From Kappaphycus alvarezii (lineage: Eukaryota; Rhodophyta; Florideophyceae; Gigartinales; Solieriaceae), in NCBI GenBank assembly GCA_002205965.3, contig NADL03000866.1, positions 372,001 through 436,000 on the forward strand: a stretch of DNA of 64,000 nucleotides, in the 5' to 3' direction. The position numbers were made by a program, and so were the translations under genes. Positions 36,662 through 46,552 of the stretch are shown one piece after another. The notes under the pieces are model-generated. The model worked only from the letters and a program-made list of their open reading frames with translations. It did not search any database and was not told the DNA's origin. Each line of letters opens with the position of its first letter. Position 1 is the first letter of the stretch.

Positions 36662-37465
36662 TTAATTGGTTCTGAAGATCTCTTCCCCCGCCAATTTACC
36701 CCTATCACGGTTGAACGCATTATATGCATCCACTGAAACAAGCGCGTAGTCCTCATCTTCACGTTTGGTGGAGACCAGTCTTCGGGCTTCGTGTACGATA
36801 GAATCCAGTCCGCAGTGCACTTCGTTGGCCACCTGTAGTGGAGCGAGGTATTTCCTCGTGTTTTCCAATGCCTGGGGTAAGAGCACTTTTGTCACCAGTC
36901 GCCGAAAGGCCGTCCCAATTGCAATGGGGCGGATCTTGTCTGGGCGGGGTTGGATCGGCAACAGTCGCAGAGGAGATAAGGGGGATTGTCTCATTTGGGA
37001 GGTCTCCATAGCTAGTCTCGACACAACAGCTGTTAGTACCGAATACCCGTCACCCCAGCTTCAGGGCTCACCCGTGTGTTGGCCAGCAGGATGCAGGAGT
37101 CGCGGTGACATTCTGTCAGGGCCAGGTGCGGAGTTAGGGTTCAGGCATCGGACCGCGCGTAGAACCGTTTCCTCCGAAATGTCTACCAGGAGCGGCAAGT
37201 CTTTCGCTTCTATGGCTCTCACCAGAGACTGCGGTGCTGGGTGCAGTTTTCGCAGGCTTTCGATGACTTGCGAGTCACGCACGTCAGCAATGTGCGACTG
37301 GTGCAGGGTGCGCATTGCACGCCCATATTGCGCATTTGCAGCAAGATGGGCTGCCCTGCGGAATTTTGCTTCGCGCATTGCGTCGTTCTGTTGAGGAAGT
37401 GGTCGGACCACTCGCTCTTCTTTGACGTGGTGTGCTTGAATCGCCTCTGTCCACAAATGGCCCAT
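36662..37465 (-). pseudogene. LINE reverse transcriptase, fingers to block A
   Basis: Two frames (37465-37061 and 37024-36662) cover the RT start. They carry LNPNSAPGPDRMSP, then KIRPIAIGTAFRRLVTKVLL, then QVANEVHCGLDSIVHEARR, then VSVDAYNAFNR, where the first Asp is the block A metal ligand. The frame breaks at 37060-37025. Sequence after FNR belongs to the inserted unit. Confidence 0.75.
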
Positions 37466-37499
37466 TCACCAGCAGAAGCGCGGCGTATTCGCTCGCGGA

Positions 37500-38752
37500 G
37501 TGCTTAGCTTTGTCTTGTCTTGGATTGCCACCCGGCTTCCCCCGCATTAACCGTCGTAAGACTGCGGTGGGAAGTAGGTGAATCGGAGAAAGGCAGAGTG
37601 GACGACATCCGGATTCTGAGCATTGGCTGCGGCGCAAAAAAGTGAGATCAGTAAGATCGCGAGGCTATGCAAGCAGGTCCGGGGATGCGGTCAAAGATAT
37701 CAGAAGACCGCAGAGGGCTGTGCAGCGCATCATGTACTGACGGAAGGAGAACATTCAACGGGGAGCTCTCTTGGTTGCGGGTGGGCATATGTACAGGGTA
37801 GGGTGGGAAAAGCGAAGCTGGAGGAGGGAATAGTTGCGAGATGCGATAGTTCCCTTGTCTCCTGCAGTAGGACCACGAGAGAGCTTTGCCTTCTTCGTTT
37901 GCATGTCCAGCATGCGTTGGGAAGGGCCGCGAGGATGGTTTGCACGCAGTTCCGTCGTCTTCGCCGAGGTAGAAGGGTTCCCGGGACGATTAGAGTGGAT
38001 GTCCTTTGGCCGTTGGGCGACAGATCACTTCCGTTGTGATGCGACCCTGTTGGCTGTCGTGGCAGGCGTTGGGTCTGCAGTTATGTCGGGATTGGAGGTT
38101 TTGCCTGTCACGGGTGGCATTTCATCCTCGGGTTCTTCTAAGGCCGCATCATTTTCTTGTTGGTCGATTTGGGTGTGTGGGGCTGCATCAGTTTTGGTCG
38201 CAGTGGGCTTTCAGGTCCGGAAGTGTTGTCCTTGGATGCTTCAGCATCTGAGTCAATCTTTGGGGGAGTGAGGTTCTCGCATCCCGCGTAGAACTTCGAG
38301 ATGAAGTTTTCTACGAAGGCATCCCCTCTTGGGAGGGTTGCTGCTGTTGCGTCGACGAGGCGGGTGATTGCTTCCGCCAGGGCTTTGCGGTTTTCCATTG
38401 TGATTTCGGAGGCCACAGTCTTGAGCTTTGCGACTTCGTGCGCAGCAGCGACGCAAGTGCCGACTTTCCACTCGGTTGTGGGGAGCTCGGCGATGAGCTC
38501 AGAAAGCGAGTTTGGGGCAAGGCGAGCACCATTGTAAATGTTGGGGATCTCCTGGAGTATTTTCAGGAGATCTTGGGAGTCCGCGGCATAGTGCACAACA
38601 ATTGTCCAATCTCCTGATGTAAGGAGTGCGTGCTTGCGCAGAGGTATTCCAGCATCTTCAGCTGCAATTAGCAAGCTAGCTTGTGCATCCTCATACGCCG
38701 GTAGGGCTCCGCTGCCTGGAGGACCTGCGGAGAAAGCCAGCGTGGACATCAT
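37500..38752 (-). pseudogene. LINE N-terminal region
   Basis: A 204-codon frame (38752-38138) begins at MM and has a helical, Ala/Leu-rich composition. It is in the position of the N-terminal part of the LINE polyprotein. Further left (37945-37500) only short frames remain; one holds a CWTCKRRR stretch. No defined domain is recognised, and the assignment rests on position and strand. Confidence 0.5.
38546..38572. repeat. 9-bp hairpin inside LINE
   Basis: GATCTCCTG (38546-38554) pairs with CAGGAGATC (38564-38572) across a 9-nt loop. Confidence 0.6.
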
Positions 38753-38990
38753 CGGGCCAACGTAGGAGGTAAGCCTGTCATACCATTCAGGGGACAGGTG
38801 CTTTCGGTTTGGGGGCGCGACTCCGGCGCGTTGGAGTCTCGTCCTGCGGTGGGGTGGTCAGGTCAAGCGACCCTGTCTGCAGTCAACAGAAATTGCGCAC
38901 GGTAGACGGGACAGTAGCAACTCTAGGGCTCGTGTGGCCTTAACGATCTGTACCCACGAAGGTGGGCGCGCCTTGGCCTTGGCCTTGGCG

Positions 38991-39268
38991 GCTCATTCCA
39001 TTCTGGTGACTGGATCGAGGATTTGTGGGAAGCGTTGGAGGAAGAGGAAGGGAAGACAAGCGAAGCGAATGCAAAGGTGATTCACTCAGTTTTCCTGATG
39101 ACAAACATAAATGGGTAGATATGGGTTTCGTTGAAGAAAAGGCCTGTCGTCCATCACTATTATGTACCCATCCACTACAGCATTAAAAAGTATGGATCCT
39201 GTACATACAAATCAGTAGCTAACCCCGCGCGTGTAATAATCTCAACCGCGCGCTCATTTGACGCGTGC
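38991..39268. other. spacer between LINE and acidic-family fragment
   Basis: Starts beside a CCTTGG-rich short repeat (about 38970-38990). A short plus frame encodes EDLWEALEEEEGK, reminiscent of the acidic family's Glu-rich part, but it is on the opposite strand to the nearby fragment and too short to assign. Confidence 0.3.
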
Positions 39269-39568
39269 TCATATACCCTTTCGGAGTTGAATATAATGAG
39301 ACGGCTTCCGTAGACGATAGGGCTGCTTATCACCGATTAGTGACGTGCGAGAGGGTTTCGCTAGATACGCATGGTTCACCGCAGGTTTGTGAGTCCTGGG
39401 TACTGACACCTGATTTACCTCCTCCGCCTCATCCTCGATGAACAAACGACGAAAAAACTCGATCACCTTCTTCTTGGGTTGCCGGAGGAGATATTCATTG
39501 CGGTCAGTAGGACCGAAAGGGAATAACGGAATGACGTTTAGAGGGTGATGGAGGCGAATTTTGGACAT
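39269..39568 (-). pseudogene. second copy of the RRLFIE-block acidic family
   Basis: Minus-strand 99-codon frame starting MSKIRLHHPLNVIPLFPFG. The block FGPTDRNEYLLRQPKKKVIE followed by FFRRLFIEDEAEEV aligns residue by residue with the gene at 35681. After the block similarity stops exactly at a candidate 5' splice site, GAG|GTAAAT (about 39418), the same place as GAG|GTAAGT in the other copy. The acidic domain is missing. It is either a truncated pseudogene or a first exon whose continuation lies elsewhere. Confidence 0.6.
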
Positions 39569-40024
39569 CTGCCGACTTTCTTGCAGTTATGGTCTTTTTT
39601 CGTCCTCTCTCATTTACAGCACTTTCCTGGGGAAGATATCTCTCCTTTCCTACCCGTACTTCCCCTTTCTGTGGTCCTCTCCAAATTCAAAATGCGAAAA
39701 ACGCTGGGAACAACGTTGTCTGCCCAAAGTTTTCTGAAGATTCCAATCTGCTGTGGCTTAAAATAGCTGGTGTCCTTCTTATTGACCAGACTTGCAAGGC
39801 AGCTGCTCATTAACCTGCCCAAAGTTTTCCCCACTGAGGCAGGGGCGTGTGGGAAACTGGCCTTTTATTTTCGCGCTCTCATACTGTCTTACTACAATAC
39901 GGACAGGCTGTCCTGTCCAGGGCACACGTGTGGTGCCATTTTTGATTGCCACGTTCTAGGGCCACGTGTAGGGCCAAGGCAATTACATGTATTCCCTTAA
40001 TTATCCCTTTATTTCAGTAATTAC
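39569..40024. other. spacer before gypsy LTR
   Basis: No gene. A weak dispersed-motif copy lies at 39806-39832 (CATTAACCTGCCCAAAGTTT followed by TCCCC), upstream of the acidic-family fragment. Confidence 0.4.
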
Positions 40025-40604
40025 TGTAGGACTAATTATTTGATCGTGCCGCAGTAGGTTGCACCGATACTCTTAGGGCCGTTGGCCTTAGGAACCTACC
40101 AGTAAGAAATAAACGAACAATAAGACCGATTCCCTGACCAACACCACCGAGACCGGAGTAGTCAGGTGTAGTTTGTCTAAGTTTTGCCTAGTTGTGCCTG
40201 GCAAGCCTAGAGCTGCACAGGATCACTACAGATAGACTATCTAGCGTGCATCTGGAGTAAGTGCGCTATTCGTATCTGTAATAGACAAAGTGACCGAATT
40301 AGTCACAACCCACTAACTCTTTCGGGCGTTTCCCGGAGTAGGATCGCCTACCCTGAGTAACCGTCTCCGTCCTCCTCTTTTCGTTCTTTTCTTCCTCCTT
40401 TCTCTTTTCCCTTCTACCAATCCCCCACTCCGGGTTCACCTGGAGGATTCTAGGGCGTCCTCCTAGTCCTTTCGAGCGCGACCTACGGTCGCTCTGCCTT
40501 GCTACTGCTGTAGCTGTCTAGCCCAGCTAGACTGGTCTCCCGAAGAAGCTCCGCTTTTAAAAACCCCATTTGATGCATGGACCTTGCAAGTCCATTCTAA
40601 TACA
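40025..40604 (+). repeat. 5' LTR of gypsy-like element (580 bp as drawn)
   Basis: Begins TGTAGG and ends TAATACA. The last about 170 bp (40437-40604) align with 49627-49797 at about 85% identity. The first about 410 bp have no detectable partner at the 3' end, so the TG start is less certain than the CA end. Confidence 0.6.
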
Positions 40605-40662
40605 AGTGGTCTCCCGAACTAGAAAGGTTTGCCTTTCTCAGGGACCACTGAGTGGAATTTTG

Positions 40663-40680
40663 TAGAAGGGATACCTTCTA
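40663..40680. repeat. 7-bp hairpin, 4-nt loop (example)
   Basis: TAGAAGG-GATA-CCTTCTA; a similar AGAAAGG-TTTG-CCTTTCT lies at 40621-40638. These two just inside the LTR typify the short perfect hairpins seen through the element. Confidence 0.8.
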
Positions 40681-40689
40681 TTTCGTTTC

Positions 40690-42900
40690 GTGGTTAGTTC
40701 CACTGAAATCAGCAAGATGCCTCTTGCTTCAGATGCGAACAGTCGGCAAGAATACTCGGATCGCGCTTTTCGAGGAGTTCCTCGTGTCAACTACTCCAAA
40801 CATGGAGAGAATCGCGTGCGTCGCGACCGCGTAATCAGGGAATTCCTGATCCTCTTCCCAAGCTGGGATCATATCAGTTGGTGGAAACAATAACGGGCGG
40901 ACTCGTTCTAGTTGCTCAAACACTGGCGATGCCGGAGGAGTCTACTGGGATTCCCCCAGTTTCAAAAAAGGACGAAGAATTGGCCGGATCTGAATTGAGG
41001 ATTTTTCGCAGTTTCACTACCTCCCGAGCTTTGCTTGGTGATGGAACATTTCGAGCAAATACTAGAAGATTTTTTGACCGCCTTCCAGTCAGCGCTGGAA
41101 GAGAAGACAAAGTAGAAGGAAGAATCCTTCCAAACGACTCTCCGTCAGGAGATGGTCGCCCTCGGTAGAGAGGAGCGAACAGTAGCAGATGCTACTCGCG
41201 TTGGCCGGCTCTTCGGAACCGCCATTGCCGACTCACCGCCCGAGCAGAAGCTTGAGGACGTCAAGCAAAAGCTGAAGAAGAGAAGCGCAAGGTTTCGGAC
41301 TTGCGTGATCAAATGCGGGAGCTTATCCTCCGCAGAGATCTTTCTCCGGCATCTAGTCGGAGCCCAGTACTGAAAGGCACAAGGGAAAGAAGGCGCCTTA
41401 GCCCTGTCCGTAACCATGGCCCGGGTTTCCCCGGACTCCACTGTCCCACTTGTGGCATCAGTGGGAAGCCGCGGAGTGTCCAGAGTGACTCCGCAGAGCG
41501 AGTCAATCGCTGGTTACAGAACCATCTGGAAAAGAAGGCCCGCAAGGCCGAGGCCGAGGACATCTCGGAATGGAAAGAACGGAGGGAGCGAGAAGTTACT
41601 CCCCAACGACAACCCTGGGTAGGTCCCAGATATGAGGGTCTCAGGGAGATCCAACCAGCCGAGACGAATTTCGCCGCGTCATCTCGTATCGCAGGCATCT
41701 TTTGCGCAACACCGACCAGTACATCGGTCGTGACGTGCCCGCCGATAATGGATACCATTAAAAACGCCCTAAGCATTTGCTTGGCGCGCGCAATTTTTAT
41801 GGGACAGACCCATCTCAATCATCCCGTTCTTGTCTGCGTACAAGAGGGTATGCGATAACAATCGCGTAAGTGAGGGAGCTGCCCTCATCTTATTCCACAC
41901 TTTCTCTCGAGTGGGGCCCCAGAACATTTCGAAGCCAACTTCGAACTTGGCGAGGAAAGTAGTGGAGGATTCCCCCAAAACCCTGGAGCCGTGCAGGTCT
42001 TGCTGCGCATGTATTCCACCGATCGTACGATCGAGAGGGTGGTCGAAGAGATCGACAACCCCCGGCAGAAGCCGGATGAAACGGAACTAGCATTTTCTAG
42101 TCACCTGCGTAAGATTGCGAGGTCGTGTTGCGCGATTTACACGAGCAGGGCCCCATCACGCACTTCGTAAGTGGATCTTTATCTGATCTGAAGCTGGTGC
42201 TTCAAGTTGAGCGACAATCTGCTCAGACTTGAGGCAACCCGAGGGCTTTTCTGGACTTCGTCGAGAAGGCCGCAGCACTAAGGGACGCACACCGCGCCCT
42301 TGTGCAGAAGCAGGCATCACTGCCAAGATCATCACTTAGAGCAGAAGATCTTTCCCTGGATACCATCTACGGAATAAATGCCTGGCAGGAGCGCCGTGGA
42401 ATGGCCGCTTGACCCAAGGCGTCCTAGTATTCTTCCTCATCCGGAAGGAAGATTTTGACTCTTCAGGACCGTATGACTCGGCAACGGAGTTCGAGTCAGC
42501 TCCTTCACAGGTTCGTCAGGAGGAATCTTACGCAACGTTGGCCTTGATACCGGTAAGTAAACCGTGGCGGCCGCCGTGGTCTCAACCCACCAAGAACCAG
42601 AAGCCTTGTTGGGTTGCAACTGAGGATCAAACCTCATACATTTGTTTTGAATGTTATCGGCTGGACATCGCCGTCCCCACTGTCCAGATCAGGCTAGACC
42701 TTATACAGACCCTCATTTTGCAAGGGTCGTTCGGAAAATCACGAGAAGTTGTCCAAATAAAAGAAGAATTTCCTTCGAGCCGTAGGAAGAGCACCGTGCT
42801 TCCTGATTGTGGCGCGGAAGGCCCTTCTAATGCTCATGATCCGCCGTCAACCCCGGTGAGATCTGAATCACCATCGATGGAACTCGGAGAATGAACGCCA
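40690..42900 (+). pseudogene. gypsy gag region with zinc knuckle
   Basis: Many short, charged, Arg/Glu-rich frames (40690-40893, 40878-41168, 41301-41858, 42409-42894) replace a single gag gene. At 42643-42683 a C-x2-C-x4-H-x4-C zinc knuckle is visible if one base is allowed for: CFECYRL in one frame and GHRRPHC in the next. The knuckle supports nucleocapsid identity; the capsid part is not recognisable by eye. Confidence 0.6.
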
Positions 42901-43076
42901 TGTCTCATTTTCGGACACTGAAGCTCCGAAGGAGTCGGAAAAATAAGAGGGGTCCGCCTCAACACGAAGCCCCCGGCGGAGCCCCCTCCCATTGGGGGAA
43001 TGTCGGCCGTTTCCGATAATGGACCATCGAAGATAGGAATCCTATCTAGACCTCATGTTCTACCTTCCACGTTACA

Positions 43077-43688
43077 ATGGAGCTAAGTATCGTGCAGACC
43101 CAGTCTGCTCCTTATCGCGATACATCTACAAGGTTGTCCCAAGATATGCTTCAAGCATACGACACCGTGTTCGACGCCGGTGCAGGACCAAACTTGGTCA
43201 AGGCAGCTTGCCTGCCAGAAGAGGTTGTTGCTAACGCCAACCGCGAACAAGAGATAGTTAACTTACCTAGTGCTTCAAACTATCGTCTGAAGACAAAAGG
43301 ATTAGTAGAATTGACGCTACACATTGGGGACTTGACAGTCAAGCAACCCTTTGTAGTCGTCGAAGAACTCGGCGCCGATGTGATTATCGGTACTACCTTT
43401 ATCGACCGGCACATGAAACTCATCAACATCCCCGTCGAGAAGTGGTTCTCTATAGCCGAGGTACAGTGCGGATCCACAAACGACCCGCAGCGGTTCCGTT
43501 CCGTTGCGCGTCAGAGGAGACGGAACCGTTCTTCGAGGAAGTACCTCGGAACAAACTCGTGCGGACTACCCGCCGATTTGAACTGCCTCCCGAATCGGAG
43601 ACAGTTGTGTAATTTCAAGCTTCCCTTCAAGGGGATCTATTATTGGAGACATTCCCCAGGTTACACTGGAAGTCTCAGTTTAGCCTGA
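43077..43688 (+). pseudogene. gypsy aspartic protease
   Basis: 203-codon frame. Contains VFDAGAGPNLVKA, where D-A-G replaces the usual D-T/S-G active-site triad. About 70 residues later comes GADVIIGTTFIDRHM, the second conserved protease block (hydrophobic-hydrophobic-G). It follows gag and precedes RT in the expected order. The Thr-to-Ala change may inactivate it. Confidence 0.7.
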
Positions 43689-44039
43689 GCAATGGAATAG
43701 TCTCGATTCACCCGAGGAAGCCATTCTTGGTTAAGATCGCGAAATTATCAACCAAGACGCGAGACCTGGCAAAAGACCAGATAGTAGGGTACGCATTGCC
43801 GATGCCCAACACCATGCTAGCGGTTAACTCCGACGGGAAGAACAAGAAGGGACAGGAAGACTCGCCTGTGCTGTCGCAACTCGGCCCCGCTGATTAGAGG
43901 TTCGGGTTGATGACGTCGACTTGTCACACCTCATCCCTAACGTGCAGAAAAAAGTGCGAGAATGCTCGCTAAACACGTATCCATGTGTTCAGGCCACCTT
44001 GGTTAGATCCGGGTGACTGAACACCGGATAGACTTGATT

Positions 44040-45060
44040 TATGGCTCAGTCCCAGTGAGGTCACATACCTATCGCGCAGGCCCAAAGGGCCGCGAAGTGT
44101 AAGAGAAAAAGGGCAAGCGAATGCTTGACGCGAAAGTGATTGAGCCCTCCTAATCGGAATTCGCCAGCCCTGTGGTGCTGGTGCCCAAACCGGATGGGAG
44201 CAAGCGGTTTTCCATTGACTATCGCAAGCTCAACGCCATCATGGTCAAGAACAGCTACCCGCTGCCCCGTATGGATGAATGCTTAGACTCCCTATGTGAG
44301 GCGACGGTATTCGCCGCCTTAGACTATAACTTTGGTTACTGGCAGATACCTATACGAGAGTCTGATAAGGAGAAGATAGCATTTTTCTGTGACGAAGGCT
44401 GCTATCGGTTTTGCCGAATGCCTTTTTGGCCTGTGTAACGCATAAGCCACGTTCCAGCAGACGGTAGACATTTTGCTGGCGCGATACAAGTGGAGGACTT
44501 GTTTGGTGAATTTGGATGATATCATCATCTTCTCCAAATCTACAGAGGAACACTTCGATCATTTTGATGAAGTTCTTAACGTACTTAGAGTTGCAGGGGC
44601 TTCCCTGAAATTGAAGAAATGTACGTGGTTCACATCTCCGGTGAACTACCTCGGCCATGTTGTCAGGTCGGGAAAACTCGAAGTCGCCTTGGAAACATCG
44701 AAGCGGTAAAAGGTTTCAAACCACCGCAGACGCAACCTCAAGTGAGGAGTTTCCTCGGTGTGAGAATTGTGTATCGGAGACTCGTCCCGAACTTTTCGAG
44801 AGCGACTGCGCCACTCAACAAGTTGCTGAAGAAGAGAACCATCTTCCAACTTCCAGAGATCGACTCTGACCAGATGGAAGCCCTTACTTCCTTAAGCGGG
44901 CACTTATCAAGCCGTCGGTGTTGGCGTTTACCTCAAACTAATCTACTCTATTTGGTCGAAACCAACGCGTGCGACGAACACGTAGGTTGTGCCATACTTT
45001 AAGAGTACCAGGATGGCACTCGTCATCCCATCGGCTACTGGACCAGCGTGGACTGGTCGT
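44040..45060 (+). pseudogene. gypsy reverse transcriptase and start of RNase H
   Basis: Blocks in order are VVLVPKPDGSKRFSIDYRKL, SYPLPRMDECLD, FAALDYNFGYWQIPI (first catalytic Asp), a frameshift and stop after RMPF near 44430-44450, then VNLDDIIIFS (44508-44540). In that last block the usual Y/F-x-D-D has become N-L-D-D. SLKLKKCTWF and YLGHVV follow. RNase H begins (LVETNACDEHVGCAIL) but its remaining roughly 100 residues are missing before the integrase finger. Confidence 0.8.
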
Positions 45061-45109
45061 GCGCTTGGCGAAGGTCGACGACCCGGTACAGATCTACTTA
45101 CCATCGTCG

Positions 45110-46000
45110 CTGCGCTCGCGCGTGCTAATGATATCTCATGACGCAAAGATGTCCAGGAATCCCGGAGGTACAAGAATGTACATGAATCTACGTCGTACTT
45201 TCTACTGACCCAGCATGAAACTGGACATCTACAACACCATGCAGCAATGTAAAAGCGGCGTGAAAGAGTTACTTGCTCTCAGAAACCATGCGAACTTGCT
45301 CAAGTCGTTTCCAGCCTCGGGTCCTCTCGAGTTTTTGGGGATCGACATCCTCGGTATCTTATCAAGGACTTCCTTGGGTTAGCGATATCTGTTGGTAATC
45401 ACAGATCGATTTTCAGAGCTTGTTTGAGCAGTTCCATTGCGGAATGTTACCCGCGGTGACGATCACCAAAGAAATCGCTGAAGAATGGGTGTTTGTATAC
45501 GGGAGTCCCGTATATTTGCTGTCTGACAACGAAGGTCAGTTTGCCAGCAAGTTCTTCCAGAGCATATGATCTATCTTGGGCCTGCGTAACTTTTTTAACA
45601 CGTGCTATCATCTGCAGACCAATGGTCAGACGGAGAGATTCAACAGGACCGTCCTGTCGGCATTGCGTCACTTTGTAGTGAGCATGGAAGGAAATGGGAT
45701 CAGTTTTACGCCACCGTAACCTATGGTTACAATTATACCGTACACCAGACAACCAGTCACACCCCATTTGAGCTGGTGCTCAGCCGGGCTCCCAACCCAC
45801 TCGCCTTGAAGGGAATGAGGTCAGTCGAGCTCGAAGATGTACAACCGAGCCAAGTGAAGCGACGCTTCTACGATCGTCTGAACGCCCTTTTGGCAACTTC
45901 GAAGAAGAAGTTGAGCATAGCTCAACGTGCTTACAAGCGTGATTATGATCGACGCTTACGACCCAGCACTGAGGACATCTAAGTGGGAGACTTGGTCTTC
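45110..46000 (+). pseudogene. gypsy integrase
   Basis: A damaged HHCC finger (ISHDAKMSRNPGG...MQQCKSG) is followed by the D,D-35-E core. First Asp in FLGIDIL (about 45344), second in LLSDNEGQF (about 45525), Glu in NGQTERFNRT (about 45634). Several stops separate these. Downstream TVHQTTSHTPFELVLSRAPN matches the usual HTPF block before the C-terminal domain. Confidence 0.8.
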
Positions 46001-46079
46001 GTTAGCCGCGAATGAACGAACAGCGACGAGCCAAACGCACCAAGCAACGAGCAGGTTGATAATCTACCGAAGAACAAGC

Positions 46080-46552
46080 TCCGAGGGAAGGCGTTGGGTC
46101 CGTACCCAGTTGTAAAGGTTACCTCACATACAGTTACTATCCTTCGAGACGGAATTGAGGATACGGTATCTCAAGACCGCATAACGAAGGCAACTACTCG
46201 GGCACTGCCGAGTGCAACTCAATTAGGCCCACCCGATAGTCAAGGAAGTCAGGAAATTCCTTACTTGGGCGTCGAAACCCCGCCACTCTCTCAGCAAGGG
46301 TTGGAAACCTCTCAGGGTAATCCTAAGTCGACACCGGTGGAGGATCCAAACACCATACCCGAACAAGAACAAGAATCACCAATTCTTCGCTTAGGTCGGA
46401 GGCATAATACTCCCGACAGGGAAGACAATCCAGAAGAAGCAACGCTTCGCCGTTCCTCCCGCCTTGCTGCACAAGCTCAGGGACTACCGAGGACACCTCG
46501 GAATAATGAAGACATACCTGCATTGGGCACCCCACCTGCAAACGAAATTTAG
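46080..46552 (+). pseudogene. gypsy integrase C-terminal GPY-like domain and tail
   Basis: Reads LGPYPVVKVTSHTVTIL, the GPY/F motif of Ty3/gypsy integrases. A Pro/Gln/Ser-rich tail ends in RRSSRLAAQAQG, a common C-terminal theme. It closes the polyprotein. Confidence 0.65.

Larger units (their letters stand above)
35130..36708 (+). mobile_element. 1.58-kb repeat unit carrying two ORFs
   Basis: The unit sits inside the LINE RT between block A (ending near 36709) and the block B lead-in (starting near 35130), on the opposite strand. It contains, in order: a dispersed-motif copy at its left end, a 3 x 28-bp tandem repeat, a TATA box, an acidic-protein gene, an overlapping 75-codon ORF, and an end region recurring at 27690-27998. 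No RT, transposase, LTR pair or clear target-site duplication is visible. How it moves is unknown; it may be a non-autonomous element or a duplicated gene cassette. Confidence 0.6.
33380..38990 (-). mobile_element. RLE-type non-LTR retrotransposon, decayed and interrupted
   Basis: Read on the minus strand, a single-polyprotein LINE. N-terminal region (38752-37500), RT (37465-36662 and 35130-34540), then a C-terminal zinc finger and restriction-like endonuclease region (34060-33640). Conserved blocks present are LNPNSAPGPDRMSP, KIRPIAIGTAFRRL, DAYNAFN (block A), IPSREGMQ (block B, damaged), WYADD (block C) and LPLRLGGRGF. A 1.58-kb unit is inserted between blocks A and B. There are multiple stops and frameshifts, so the element is dead. 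Ends are approximate; no poly-A tail or target-site duplication was identified. Confidence 0.8.

Noticed and set aside
36765-37394. 209-codon plus-strand frame
   Set aside because: It is antisense to the well-supported LINE reverse transcriptase blocks.
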